Shown here: piece by piece, positions 16,967 through 26,598 of the stretch
Numbering within the stretch: the first letter of the stretch is position 1
Layout: each line of letters begins with the position of its first letter
Notes under the pieces: generated by a model
The model's database searches: none
Seen by the model: the letters and a program-made list of their open reading frames with translations, nothing else
Told to the model about the DNA's origin: nothing
DNA from: Hyphomicrobiales bacterium
GTDB taxonomy: Bacteria; Pseudomonadota; Alphaproteobacteria; Rhizobiales; Devosiaceae
Assembly (NCBI GenBank): GCA_026981645.1
Contig: JALSII010000006.1
Coordinates: 226,564 to 277,747 of the forward strand
Length of the DNA: 51,184 nucleotides
Direction of reading: 5' to 3'
Translations under genes and position numbers: made by a program

Positions 16967-19588
16967 ATGAGTAGTGATTGGATCAGGTCGGTATCGGCAG
17001 GGGCGATCTTCAGCCGGATGGCTGAGCGACGTCCGGCTTGGCTGTGGACGCCGGACGGAGAAACGCTTATCTGGCGCAATCCTGCCGCCCGCCTGTTTAT
17101 GGCCAAACGGAAAAAACATAAGAGCCGACAACCAAAAGAGGCCATTCCCATCAAAGGGCAGGTCCGCCGGCTGATGCGGCTGGGCACCCCTGGCCTGCCC
17201 AGTCTGGCAAGAGTGAGGTTTCTGGTAGGCCAGAAACCGGTTTCAGCGACTTGCACCTGCACACCCCTGCATCTGGAAAATGGCGAGCAAGCCCTTTTGA
17301 TTGTCGGCGTGGAAAAAATTGAAAAATCATTGTTCCGAAATCTGGAACTGCCCGACCCAATTGCCAGCTCTTTGTTCCAAAACCACAACGAACATCTGTT
17401 TTTTGACGAGAAAGGGCGGGGCTTTTCAGGTTCCGAACATGCCCTTCATGAATGGGGCAGCAAAACATTCAAGCCGGGGGGAAAATGGCGGGCCGTGCTG
17501 GATGCCGGCGAAACAGGTTTTGGCCTTGCGTTACGAGAAACAGACAGCAGCAGGTCTGATGTCAGGCCTTCCGATAAGGCAGAGGGGGCTATTGCCCCTG
17601 ATATTTCCGAACAAAAAACTAAAACCAAAAAAACCGGAAAGCATGGCCCGGTTAGAGTTAAATCCAAAAGTACCTCAAAAAAACAACTAAGCGGATTGCT
17701 TGATCAACTGGCTGATCGTCCGAGTCTGTTTGCCCCTTTGGGGCTAGAGGTTGATGGGGCGGAACAAACTACGCCCACAGAAACTGCCAATGCTCTTCCA
17801 GGCGCAGAATTCGGGATGCTGGAAACAGAAAACACGCCCTCACAAAACTCAGACCAATGGCGCGTGACCGGACGGGGTTTTATTGCCAAAAAAAACCAGA
17901 GCATTGAAAACAAAACGTCCCCTTTGAGCGCGGCCGAAACCGGGAACACTGACAAAACACCGGTAGAGGTAACGGATAAATCAGGTTCCGAACCGATCTA
18001 TGACCGTGATGTGGACCGCGTTGCGCGCTACAATTTTGATGAGTTGTCGCGCCTGCTAAAGGATCGAGTTGACAGGGATGGCGAGGCACCGGAGAAAACT
18101 CCACCGCCCCCTGAGCCATTGAGCCGCAAGGTGGTGGCGCAAACTGAAACCGCAAAACACAAGGGAACTTCGGATAAAACAATCAAGCTGAGCGAAGAAC
18201 TGCTGGTTCTTAACCGGCTGCCTGTCGGAATCCTGATATTTCGGAACCAGTCAATTCTGTTTGCCAACAGGGCGCTGGCCGACATCATGGGAAGTCCCAG
18301 TATCGCCCGGCTACGCGAAGGCGGTCTTGATGCCATCTTCCCCAAGGTTGAGGATGAAAGTGCAACACTGGGTCCTGTTGCACACCTGCTTGACATGAAC
18401 GGTCAAGAGGTACCGGTCCGTGCCCGTTTGCAAACGATTGTCTGGCAGGGGCGCCCTGCACTCATGCTCTCGGCTCAGCGGGACAGCTCTTTGAATGCGG
18501 ATGGGGAGTTGAACATCAAAGCCTTCGTCCGGGCCCAGGCGGCAGCACAAAACGAGGGGTATTTTGAAGCAGACGGAAGAGGGGCCATCACACAGGTCAG
18601 CAAACTTGCGGCGCAATTGCTTGAGAAAACACCCTCTGAGCTGGTCGGGAAAACGCTCCGCGAATTGACCGATGAAAGGGCCCAGAAAAAACTCGCATAT
18701 TTTCTGGCGCAACCGGCAAAATTTGCTGAAACAGCACGTCCCAATATCAGGATTCAGGCCATGAGGCCCCTTGTGGAAATCAACCTGTTTACGCAGGGAC
18801 GTGCCGGACTTGTTTCCGGCTATTTCGGGACCGTTGCTAAAACCGCCCGGCCCGCAAAGCCCGCTTCAGGCTCTGACAGCCGAGCAGACATCGACATGCT
18901 GAAACGTTTGAGCCGGGAAATTCGGCGACCTCTCAATTCAATTGTCGGGTTTTCAGAGCTGGTGCAATCCGAAGCGTTTGGGAAACAGGAGAACCAGCGC
19001 TATCGGGAATATGCCCGGGATATCAAAAGCGCAGGTCTTGAGATATCCCGACTGGTGGATGAAATCGACGAATATGTGCGCCTTGAAAGCGAGGACAAGT
19101 TTGCTGAAGCGCTGGATTTCAACCTGGGTGAGTTGCTGGATGAATGTCTGAGGCTGGTTCGACGTCAGGCCAATCACCAGCAGGTGTTCGTGCGCAGCGC
19201 AATTTCAGAGGATATTCGAAATGTCAGTGCCGACCGCGCGACAATGCGCCAGGCAATCCTGAACCTGCTGGCCAGCGCCATTGATCAATCTCCACCCGGT
19301 GGCAAGGTCATTTTGTCGGCCCAGGTGGAGCCCGATGGCTCTGTTGGAGTGCATGTGCGCAATTCCGACACCCATCCGGGCGAATCCGAAGACCGGTTTG
19401 TGGTGTTTCGCGAGGGGGACACGAAGCGCCGCGAAAGCACGGTACCCTTAAAATCGAGCATGGGTTTGACGCTTACCCGCTCGCTGTTGGCGGTCAACGA
19501 ATGTTCGCTCTCCATTGATCCCTCAGCGGGTACCGGTACCCTGATGACGCTGGTCATTCCAGCAGAACGCATATCAGAAAAGGGCTGA
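16967..19588 (+). CDS. PAS-containing histidine-kinase-like protein with Arg in place of the phospho-His (pseudo-kinase)
   Basis: 873 residues, no membrane helix seen. The N-terminus (RRPAWLWTPDGETLIWRNPA) is PAS-like and resembles PdhS-type kinases. A low-complexity linker spans about 190-400, with PAS-like regions at about 408-510 and 525-600. The dimerisation region (about 640-705) has SREIRRPLNSIVGFSEL where active kinases have SHEIRTPLN: residue 650, the phospho-acceptor, is Arg (codon CGG, two changes from His). In the ATPase domain (about 735-865) the N box reads LNLLASAIDQS, with Ser at the second Asn, and no DxGxG is visible near RNSDTHPGESED. I infer it neither autophosphorylates nor binds ATP normally. 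DivL, with Tyr at this position, is a known precedent. Monocistronic; the function is inferred only. Confidence 0.85.
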   Translation: MSSDWIRSVSAGAIFSRMAERRPAWLWTPDGETLIWRNPAARLFMAKRKKHKSRQPKEAIPIKGQVRRLMRLGTPGLPSLARVRFLVGQKPVSATCTCTPLHLENGEQALLIVGVEKIEKSLFRNLELPDPIASSLFQNHNEHLFFDEKGRGFSGSEHALHEWGSKTFKPGGKWRAVLDAGETGFGLALRETDSSRSDVRPSDKAEGAIAPDISEQKTKTKKTGKHGPVRVKSKSTSKKQLSGLLDQLADRPSLFAPLGLEVDGAEQTTPTETANALPGAEFGMLETENTPSQNSDQWRVTGRGFIAKKNQSIENKTSPLSAAETGNTDKTPVEVTDKSGSEPIYDRDVDRVARYNFDELSRLLKDRVDRDGEAPEKTPPPPEPLSRKVVAQTETAKHKGTSDKTIKLSEELLVLNRLPVGILIFRNQSILFANRALADIMGSPSIARLREGGLDAIFPKVEDESATLGPVAHLLDMNGQEVPVRARLQTIVWQGRPALMLSAQRDSSLNADGELNIKAFVRAQAAAQNEGYFEADGRGAITQVSKLAAQLLEKTPSELVGKTLRELTDERAQKKLAYFLAQPAKFAETARPNIRIQAMRPLVEINLFTQGRAGLVSGYFGTVAKTARPAKPASGSDSRADIDMLKRLSREIRRPLNSIVGFSELVQSEAFGKQENQRYREYARDIKSAGLEISRLVDEIDEYVRLESEDKFAEALDFNLGELLDECLRLVRRQANHQQVFVRSAISEDIRNVSADRATMRQAILNLLASAIDQSPPGGKVILSAQVEPDGSVGVHVRNSDTHPGESEDRFVVFREGDTKRRESTVPLKSSMGLTLTRSLLAVNECSLSIDPSAGTGTLMTLVIPAERISEKG

Positions 19589-19679
19589 TTCAAATTTCAC
19601 GGGAAGACATTGTGCCGCGGTAATTGCCCCTCTCTTGCCGCCGGTAGGGCGCTGATAACAAAGCCGAATGTTCAGCGTT

Positions 19680-19696
19680 TCTTGAATCATTCTAAA
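19680..19696. promoter_or_regulatory. Irr/ICE-like iron control element
   Basis: TCTTGAATCATTCTAAA resembles the rhizobial iron control element TTTAGAA-N3-TTCTAAA. The right half TTCTAAA is perfect, the left half matches five of seven, and the core GAAT-C-ATTC is a perfect palindrome. It sits 118 bases before an iron-transport operon, where Irr (or a related iron regulator) would be expected to act. Confidence 0.45.
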
Positions 19697-19813
19697 TAAA
19701 AGATGCTATCCTAACTCATTGTTTTTCAATCGTTTCTTGACAGGAACGAAGAGACGTCGCACAAGTACACCTGCTTGCTCGGGGCCTTTACCCCCTTGGA
19801 ACAGGAGAAAATA

Positions 19814-20830
19814 ATGAAGCTCACCTTCAGAGTAGCAATTGTTGCTGCTTTCGTTTTGCTGCCAGCGGCAACGTCTGCCAGCGAAGTCAATATCTATTCT
19901 TCCCGCCAGCCAGAACTCATCGCCCCCCTTCTGGATGCCTTTAGTGAAGAAACGGGCATCAGAACCCGCGTGCTCAATCTGAGCAACGGCCTGGTAGAAC
20001 GCCTCAAGGCTGAGGGCCGCAACTCTCCCGCTGATGTGGTTTTGACTGTTGATATCGGCCGACTGATTGCCCTTAAGGATGCCGGAGTGACACAGGCCGT
20101 TGAGAGTGCTGTCATCAAAGCCAATATACCCGCTCAGTTCAGAGATACCGAAAACAACTGGTTCGGACTGACCATGCGGGCGCGGGTTGTTTATGCCTCA
20201 CGCGAGAGGGTCACGCAGAATTCCATTACCTATGCTGAACTGGCCGAGCCCAAATGGGCGGAGCGCATATGCACCCGCTCGGGCCAGCATCCCTATAATA
20301 TTGCGCTGTTTGCCTCGATTATTGCCAATGAGGGTGAAGAGGCGGCAGAACAATGGTTGCGCGGCCTCAAGGCAAACCTTGCCCGTTCTCCAAGTGGAAA
20401 CGACCGGGCGCAGGCGCAGGGAATTTTTTCAGGAGAGTGTGATCTGGCTATCGGATACACCTATTATGTGGGCCTGATGCGCACCAATGCGAAAAACCCC
20501 GAACAACAGGAGTGGGAGGCCTCGATGAAAGTACTCTTTCCTGACGCCAATGAACGCGGTACCCACGTGAACATTTCCGGCATGGCCATGGCCGCCCATG
20601 CCCCCAACCCGGAAGAGGCGCTGGCGCTCATGGAGTTTTTATCCAGCGTCAGAGCCCAGGAGATTTACGCGCAGAGCGTTTATGAATATCCGCTTACGCC
20701 GGGGGCCAAACCCAGCGAACTGGTCAGCAGTATGGGCGAATTGAAACCAGACCCGCTCCCCCTTGAAACCATCGCTGACCTGCGCAACACAGCCTCCCGG
20801 CTGGTCGACAAAGTCGGCTTTAATGACTGA
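19814..20830 (+). CDS. Ferric iron ABC transporter, periplasmic binding protein
   Basis: 338 residues from the ATG at 19814, which follows AGGAG by six bases. A signal peptide (about 1-22) precedes the mature start SEVNIYSSRQPELIAPLLDAF, typical of FbpA/FutA type Fe(III)-binding proteins. The tyrosine pair in AIGYTYYVGLMRTN matches the iron-binding Tyr-Tyr of the family. It would capture Fe(III) in the periplasm for the permease encoded 12 bases downstream. An Irr-like box lies upstream. No ATPase gene follows, which is unusual for an fbpABC unit. Confidence 0.91.
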   Translation: MKLTFRVAIVAAFVLLPAATSASEVNIYSSRQPELIAPLLDAFSEETGIRTRVLNLSNGLVERLKAEGRNSPADVVLTVDIGRLIALKDAGVTQAVESAVIKANIPAQFRDTENNWFGLTMRARVVYASRERVTQNSITYAELAEPKWAERICTRSGQHPYNIALFASIIANEGEEAAEQWLRGLKANLARSPSGNDRAQAQGIFSGECDLAIGYTYYVGLMRTNAKNPEQQEWEASMKVLFPDANERGTHVNISGMAMAAHAPNPEEALALMEFLSSVRAQEIYAQSVYEYPLTPGAKPSELVSSMGELKPDPLPLETIADLRNTASRLVDKVGFND

Positions 20831-20842
20831 TATTGGGTAGGG

Positions 20843-22540
20843 ATGCCGGTGCCCGCTAAACTATCAGTCACAAGCGCCTTATCTGCTCTGCCCGCGGTTC
20901 GTCAGGACCGCGGGCTGGTTCTGGGCTCGGGGCTGATTGCCCTGTTCGTTGCCATGCCGATTTTGGCGTTGCTGGTTATGGCCGTTTCGGGAGACCTTGA
21001 AAGCCTTCATCGCCTGAGTGCCACGATTCTGCCCAAAGCGAGCATGACAACCATTCTGCTGTTGGCGGGGCTTGCGGTGTTTGCCGGTTCTATTGGCGCA
21101 ATTTCGGCATGGCTTGTATCCTTTTTCGAGTTTCCGGGGCGCAGGATTTTTATCTGGGCACTTATGCTTCCTCTCGCCGTACCCACCTACATAAGTGCCT
21201 ACGCCTTCACTGAATTCTTCACCTTCACCGGCCCGGTGCAAACACTTGTGCGCACAATGGGCGGGTTCACCTCCTCGCGTGATTACTGGTTCCCCGAAAT
21301 ACGCTCCCTGTGGGGGGCGGTCTTTGTGCTCTCCCTTGTGCTTTATCCCTATGTGTTTCTCAGTGTCCGAGCCATCTTTTTTGTTCAGGGCAAGAGGGCG
21401 ATCGAGGCCGGGCTGTTGCTTGGTGCAAACCAGGGACGGATTCTAACACACATCCTCTTGCCGCTGGCGCGACCCGCATTGGCGCTCGGGATCATTCTGG
21501 CAATGATGGAGGCGATCAACGACATAGGCGCGATGGAATATCTTGGCGTTCAAACCCTGACTTTTTCAATATTTTCCATCTGGGTCAATCAGGGGGATAT
21601 GGCAGGGTCAGCGCAACTGGCACTGATCCTGCTGTTTCTGGTTCTGGCGCTGATTGCCGGAGAACGGCTGGCCCGGGGCAGGCAGCGGTTCAGCGAAGTC
21701 GGCAGCAGCGCAACCATACGCTTTGAGCGCATAAAACTGTCGGGAGCCAGAGCCGGGCTGGCCTTTATCCTTTGTTTTGCTCCCGTGGGGCTCGGGTTCG
21801 GTGTGCCCTTTGTCATTCTGAGCGGTTATGCGAGCCGGTACGTTTTTGCAGGCTTTGATCCCAGATTACTGGATGCTCTGGCGACCAGCCTCATGCTTGC
21901 CTTAATCGCAGCGCTCGTGACCGTGGCCCTGGCGTTGCTTTTAAGTTACGCGGTGCGGGTACGCCACACCCGGTTCATGAACTTTCTGGTGCGTTTTGCC
22001 TCCGTGGGCTACGCCATGCCCGGCACCATCATTGCACTGGGAATTTTTCTGCCCATTGCGGCGTTCGACAATTTTGTTGATGCGCGCATGCGTGAGGTGT
22101 TTGGCCTCTCCACCGGCCTGCTGCTCACTGGCTCGGGGGCAACACTGGTTTTTGCCTATGTGGTGCGATTCATGGCCGTTGCAGAAGGCTCAATAGATGC
22201 CGGCTTCAAAAAGATTTCCCCCAACCTGGATGATGCGGCCCGGAACTTTGGCTACTCCCGGTGGCAGATATTCAGGCAAATATTGCTGCCCATGATGCGC
22301 CCCGCCATCGCAACCGCAGCATTGCTTGTGTTCATTGATGCGTTAAAGGAACTTTCCGCAACTCTGGTATTGCGCCCCTTTGGTATCGAAACCACAGCAA
22401 TCTATATTCACGACCTGGCTTCAAGGGGACGCATTGAGCAGGCCGGGCTGGCCTCGCTGCTGCTGGTGGTGGCTGGTATTGTTCCAGTCATCATTCTCAC
22501 CCGAACACTCCTGAAAGAGCGCCCAGGCACGGCAAGGTGA
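20843..22540 (+). CDS. Ferric iron ABC transporter, fused double permease
   Basis: 565 residues with about twelve membrane helices and two copies of the permease signature: EAGLLLGANQGRILTHILLPLARPAL in the first half and DDAARNFGYSRWQIFRQILLPMMRP in the second, each with the EAA-type loop that docks an ATPase. This FbpB-like fusion forms the whole channel. It starts 12 bases after the binding-protein gene and is clearly in its operon. The operon ends here, meeting the sugar operon head-on 38 bases later, so the ATPase must be encoded elsewhere or shared. Specificity for iron is inferred from the binding protein. Confidence 0.92.
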   Translation: MPVPAKLSVTSALSALPAVRQDRGLVLGSGLIALFVAMPILALLVMAVSGDLESLHRLSATILPKASMTTILLLAGLAVFAGSIGAISAWLVSFFEFPGRRIFIWALMLPLAVPTYISAYAFTEFFTFTGPVQTLVRTMGGFTSSRDYWFPEIRSLWGAVFVLSLVLYPYVFLSVRAIFFVQGKRAIEAGLLLGANQGRILTHILLPLARPALALGIILAMMEAINDIGAMEYLGVQTLTFSIFSIWVNQGDMAGSAQLALILLFLVLALIAGERLARGRQRFSEVGSSATIRFERIKLSGARAGLAFILCFAPVGLGFGVPFVILSGYASRYVFAGFDPRLLDALATSLMLALIAALVTVALALLLSYAVRVRHTRFMNFLVRFASVGYAMPGTIIALGIFLPIAAFDNFVDARMREVFGLSTGLLLTGSGATLVFAYVVRFMAVAEGSIDAGFKKISPNLDDAARNFGYSRWQIFRQILLPMMRPAIATAALLVFIDALKELSATLVLRPFGIETTAIYIHDLASRGRIEQAGLASLLLVVAGIVPVIILTRTLLKERPGTAR

Positions 22541-22578
22541 CTGCCATTTCTCACGTTTCCTTACCGCTGACCAAGCGC

Positions 22579-23583
22579 TCAGACTGATACAGGCTTTCCC
22601 TCATTATCAAACTTGTGCACCTGAGCGCCGATGGGGGCAATGGAAACCATATCACCCAGCCCACTGGTGGCCCGGCCTGACTGGCGTACGACGATGGGCT
22701 CTTCCTGGCCGATATCAACATAAAGAAAGCTGTCTGAACCAAGGTTTTCCACATGAACAACCTTGCCGGACCAGTCGCCTTTTTCAACAATTTCAAGATG
22801 CTCGGCGCGGGCTCCAAGTGTGATAGCCCCGTATTTTTTTGCCACATCTCCGGTGAAAAAATTCATCTTGGGCGAACCAATAAACCCGGCAACAAAAACT
22901 GAATTGGGGTGATCGTAAAGCTCCATGGGTGTGCCTACCTGCTCCACCCGTCCATTGCGCAATACCACGATGCGGTCAGCCATGGTCATGGCTTCGACCT
23001 GATCGTGGGTCACGTAAATCATGGTGGTTTCGGGCAGGCTATCACTCAAAGCCGCTATTTCCATGCGCATCTGCACGCGCAACGCCGCATCGAGGTTGGA
23101 AAGGGGCTCATCAAACAGAAATACTTTGGGGTCACGCACAATGGAGCGGCCGATAGCCACCCGCTGGCGCTGCCCCCCTGACAGGGCCTTGGGCAGGCGA
23201 TCCAGATAATCGGTGAGTTGCAGCTTCTCCGCTGCTTCTGTAACGAGGCGCTTTATTTCATTCTTGGGCGTGCCACTGAGTTTGAGGGAATAGGCCATGT
23301 TATCATAGACTGTCATGTGGGGATAAAGCGCATAGGATTGAAACACCATGGCAATACCGCGTTTGGAGGGGGCAACCTCGTTTACCCGGCGTCCGCCAAT
23401 CTGCAATTCACCGCTGGTAATATCCTCAAGGCCCGAAATACAACGCAAAAGCGTTGACTTCCCACAACCCGATGGACCGACAAATACGATAAACTCCCCC
23501 GACTTTATTTCCAGATTTATGTCCTTGAGCACCTCCACCTTGCCATAAGCCTTATAGAGGTTGGTGATTTTCAGGTCAGTCAT
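22579..23583 (-). CDS. aglK: Alpha-glucoside ABC transporter ATPase
   Basis: 334 residues of the MalK/UgpC group. Walker A is [11 protein letters not shown], the signature is [16 protein letters not shown], Walker B with the D loop is [13 protein letters not shown], the switch histidine is in [11 protein letters not shown], and a C-terminal TOBE-type beta domain follows. It powers the AglF-AglG channel. It lies 35 bases after aglA and closes that transcript. It is slightly shorter than usual for the group, at the C-terminal end. The name AglK is from the gene set; the ATPase alone could serve several sugar systems. Confidence 0.88.
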   Translation of the reverse strand: MTDLKITNLYKAYGKVEVLKDINLEIKSGEFIVFVGPSGCGKSTLLRCISGLEDITSGELQIGGRRVNEVAPSKRGIAMVFQSYALYPHMTVYDNMAYSLKLSGTPKNEIKRLVTEAAEKLQLTDYLDRLPKALSGGQRQRVAIGRSIVRDPKVFLFDEPLSNLDAALRVQMRMEIAALSDSLPETTMIYVTHDQVEAMTMADRIVVLRNGRVEQVGTPMELYDHPNSVFVAGFIGSPKMNFFTGDVAKKYGAITLGARAEHLEIVEKGDWSGKVVHVENLGSDSFLYVDIGQEEPIVVRQSGRATSGLGDMVSIAPIGAQVHKFDNEGKPVSV

Positions 23584-23618
23584 GATTCTTCCCCCTTCAA
23601 ACGAAATGTGGCTGTAGT

Positions 23619-25298
23619 TCAGGCCTGAATCAAGGCAATCAGAGCGCCAAAAGCCGGTAGATTGATGGTGGACTCATCTTTGAACTCCACCGAGCCGGGC
23701 GCGTTGATACTCTCAAGATTCATATCCCCTGGCAGATCAAAAACCTTGTCCTTGCCGGACATGTTGAAAACGCAAAACAGGGATTGTTGCGCACAGGTTC
23801 TGGTAAAGGCCAGAATATCTGGAGGAGCTTCAACCAGTGTGATGTCCCCTGCGGTCAATGCCGGCTGACTTTTGCGGAAGCGGATAAAACGCCGGTAAAA
23901 ACCCAGAATTGAACTTTCGCCCATATGTTCCTGGTGATCAACGGCCCGGGTCAGGTGATCGGCGGGGACCGGCAGCCAGCTTCGAGGCGCGGTGGTGAAA
24001 CCGCCAAGGTGGGCCTGGGCCTGCCAGACCATGGGCGTACGGCATCCGTCACGACCCTTGAAGTTGGGCCAGAATTCCTTGCCATAAGGATCGGTGATAT
24101 CCTCATAGGCGATATCGGCTTCCGTCAGGCCGAGCTCCTCGCCCTGGTAGAGGCACACCGAGCCGCGCAGGCTCATCAGCACCATCGCAGCAAGGCGGGC
24201 AAGGCGCCCCTCATCGCCATGCTTGCTCCAGCGGGAAACATGGCGTTTTACATCATGATTGGAAAAAGCCAGGCATTGCCAGCCCTCCGGTGCGGTTTCT
24301 TCTGCCTTGCGAATAGACTTGATGAAATGTTCGGCGTCAAAGGTTCCCCCCAGAAAGTCGAACGTGTAGGCCATATGAAGTTTGTCGCCGCCCGAGGTAT
24401 ACTCAGCCATGATTTCAAGCTGTCGCTGGGCGTCTCCCACTTCTCCCACCGTGGTGGTACCGGGGTATTCGTCCATCAGCTTTCTGACACGTTTGAGGAA
24501 TTCAAGATTTTTGGGCTGCGACTTGTCGAACAGATGGTCCTGAAGATTGTAGGGGTTCACGTCCGGGGCGATTGAAGCATTGAAATCCTCGGGTGCCACC
24601 GGGGGATTGGAACGCAGGCTGGGTGCATGAAAATAAAAGTTCACTGTATCCAGACGAAAACCATCGACCTTGCGTTCGAGCCAGAAACGCATCTCGGCAA
24701 GAACTGCGTCCTGCACTTCACAATTGTGGAAATTCAAATCCGGCTGGGAGGTCAGGAAATTATGGAAAAAATACTGCTTGCGGCGCGGATCCCAATGCCA
24801 GGCTGAGCCTCCGAAAATAGAGAGCCAGTTATTGGGCGGCGTACCATCGGCCTTGGGATCGGCCCACACATACCAGTCGGCGCGCGGGTTGGTTCTATTC
24901 TGGCGGCTTTCCTGAAACCAGCGGTGCTGATCTGAACTGTGGGAAATAACCTGATCGATTATGACCTTGAGACCAAGCCCGTGGGCCTTTTCAATCAGGC
25001 GGTCAAAATCCTCTATTGTTCCAAATATGGGATCGACATCCCGGTAATTGGAAACATCATAGCCAAAATCTTTCATGGGAGAGGTGAAAAACGGGCTAAG
25101 CCATATGGCGTCCACGCCAAGATCGGCCACATATTCCAGACGCTGGGTAACACCGACAAGGTCGCCGATGCCATCGCCATTGTGGTCCTGAAACGAACGC
25201 GGGTAAATCTGATAAATCACGGCACCGCGCCACCATTGAGATCTGGTGGTGGCTGTGTGGGCTGGAGTTGGATCCTGGCCGTAGAAATCGTGAATCAA
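23619..25298 (-). CDS. aglA: Alpha-glucosidase, GH13 family
   Basis: About 559 residues, cytoplasmic. The GH13 motifs are [50 protein letters not shown] (nucleophile Asp), TTVGEVGD (acid-base Glu) and FSNHDVKRH (third Asp). It cuts alpha-glucosides such as sucrose, maltose or trehalulose brought in by AglEFGK. A TTG at 25313 opens the frame, but the TTG at 25298 has GGAGG six bases before it and is preferred. It is divergent from aglR, with a palindromic operator between them. In S. meliloti aglA follows aglG directly; here aglR lies between. Confidence 0.9.
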   Translation of the reverse strand: MIHDFYGQDPTPAHTATTRSQWWRGAVIYQIYPRSFQDHNGDGIGDLVGVTQRLEYVADLGVDAIWLSPFFTSPMKDFGYDVSNYRDVDPIFGTIEDFDRLIEKAHGLGLKVIIDQVISHSSDQHRWFQESRQNRTNPRADWYVWADPKADGTPPNNWLSIFGGSAWHWDPRRKQYFFHNFLTSQPDLNFHNCEVQDAVLAEMRFWLERKVDGFRLDTVNFYFHAPSLRSNPPVAPEDFNASIAPDVNPYNLQDHLFDKSQPKNLEFLKRVRKLMDEYPGTTTVGEVGDAQRQLEIMAEYTSGGDKLHMAYTFDFLGGTFDAEHFIKSIRKAEETAPEGWQCLAFSNHDVKRHVSRWSKHGDEGRLARLAAMVLMSLRGSVCLYQGEELGLTEADIAYEDITDPYGKEFWPNFKGRDGCRTPMVWQAQAHLGGFTTAPRSWLPVPADHLTRAVDHQEHMGESSILGFYRRFIRFRKSQPALTAGDITLVEAPPDILAFTRTCAQQSLFCVFNMSGKDKVFDLPGDMNLESINAPGSVEFKDESTINLPAFGALIALIQA

Positions 25299-25374
25299 AC
25301 CCGGCCTCCCCAACCGATGGCAGCTCTGCCCAAAAGTTTTGTAGCTTCTGTCAAAACCCAGTCAATCCGGGTTT

Positions 25375-25388
25375 CCAAAACGTTTTAG
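25375..25388. promoter_or_regulatory. LacI-type operator between aglA and aglR
   Basis: CCAAAACGTTTTAG, an almost perfect palindrome around the central CG typical of LacI-family operators. It matches the two sites before aglE. It lies 76 bases before aglA and 100 before aglR, so one site could control both directions. Confidence 0.75.
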
Positions 25389-25488
25389 TAATCAATTGTT
25401 AACGAACTCGCACCGGCTGCGTCAACTGCGTTCCAGGATATATTTCGAGCTTTTGCATTGAGGGTTTTTCCGCTATTCAGAATGTCTG

Positions 25489-26565
25489 ATGCAAAGTACT
25501 CCCTTCAAGACACGCAAATCACCCGGCATGGCAGGCCGCAGCGTGACCATTAAGGATCTGGCTCTTGAACTGGGGCTGTCCATCACCACCATTTCACGGG
25601 CGCTCAATGGCTATAGCGATGTGGGGGAAAAAACCCGGGCCCGGGTGGTGGAGGCCGCCAGCCGGCACGGGTATCGCCCCAACCGCAATGCCCAGAGGCT
25701 GGTCACCAAACGTACCAGAAATATCGCCTGGGTGCAGGCTGACAATGATCGGAAATTTGTTGATCCGCATTTTGTCGAGGTGATGGCCGGAGTATTGCGT
25801 GGTGCACGAACCGGCAACTATGACATAATCCTGACAAGCGACACCTCAGAGCACCAGGTGGCAGTGTATGAGCGTTATGTGGGAGATCATTCTGTCGATG
25901 GTTTCATTATTGATTCCCCTCAGCTCTGTGACCCAAGAATCGAGTTTCTGCTGGAAGCACAAAAACCGTTCGTTGTGCACGGCAGGTCGGAACGAGCCAA
26001 TGAGTTCAGTTGGGTCGACGTGGACAATTATGGCAATTTCTTCAAACTTACCAAACTGCTGGTAGCTAACGGGCACCGAAATATTGCCTTCATCAATGGC
26101 GATGAGCGTTTCACTTTTGCGGCCGCGCGCCGTCGCGGGGTCAGCGAGGCACTTGAAGCTTTGGACATGCCACAAAGCACAGTTCGTATCTTTAACGCTG
26201 CACACCCGATGGGCGATGCGGGCTTTCAGCTCACTTCGCAGGCCCTCCGCGATATGAGCGTTTCTGCCATTCTTTATTCATCCTCACTCATGGCGGTCGA
26301 GGGCCAGTCGGCATTGCTCCGGGCGGGGCGGGAGCCGGGCAAGGATATCGCCATTGCAACCATGGACGACATGCTGCATTATCTGGACCTCTCCCCTTAT
26401 GAGGATATTTTTACCTTCGTGCGCTCTTCTCTGCGTGACGCTGGCGAATTGCTGGCCGCCAAACTTATTGCGCGGTGCGAAAAGCAGGCCGAGGTCAGCC
26501 AAACGGTGGTTCCCTCAATCTTTTTTGTTGCGCCCGATCTGGACGGATCAGTGCTAAAAAAATAG
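25489..26565 (+). CDS. aglR: LacI-family repressor of alpha-glucoside genes
   Basis: 358 residues. The LacI helix-turn-helix is VTIKDLALELGLSITTISRALNGYSDV (hinge near VVEAASRHGYRPN), followed by a periplasmic-binding-protein-like sugar-sensing domain through the C-terminus. The predicted role is to block aglA-aglK and aglEFG until an alpha-glucoside binds. Its location inside the locus and the three CG-centred palindromes there support this. It is on the plus strand, between aglA and aglG, which are both on the minus strand. Its stop is 33 bases from the aglG stop. The inducer is unknown. Confidence 0.88.
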   Translation: MQSTPFKTRKSPGMAGRSVTIKDLALELGLSITTISRALNGYSDVGEKTRARVVEAASRHGYRPNRNAQRLVTKRTRNIAWVQADNDRKFVDPHFVEVMAGVLRGARTGNYDIILTSDTSEHQVAVYERYVGDHSVDGFIIDSPQLCDPRIEFLLEAQKPFVVHGRSERANEFSWVDVDNYGNFFKLTKLLVANGHRNIAFINGDERFTFAAARRRGVSEALEALDMPQSTVRIFNAAHPMGDAGFQLTSQALRDMSVSAILYSSSLMAVEGQSALLRAGREPGKDIAIATMDDMLHYLDLSPYEDIFTFVRSSLRDAGELLAAKLIARCEKQAEVSQTVVPSIFFVAPDLDGSVLKK

Positions 26566-26598
26566 CGAAGTAATCCATACTCGTATTTTGGTAACACT

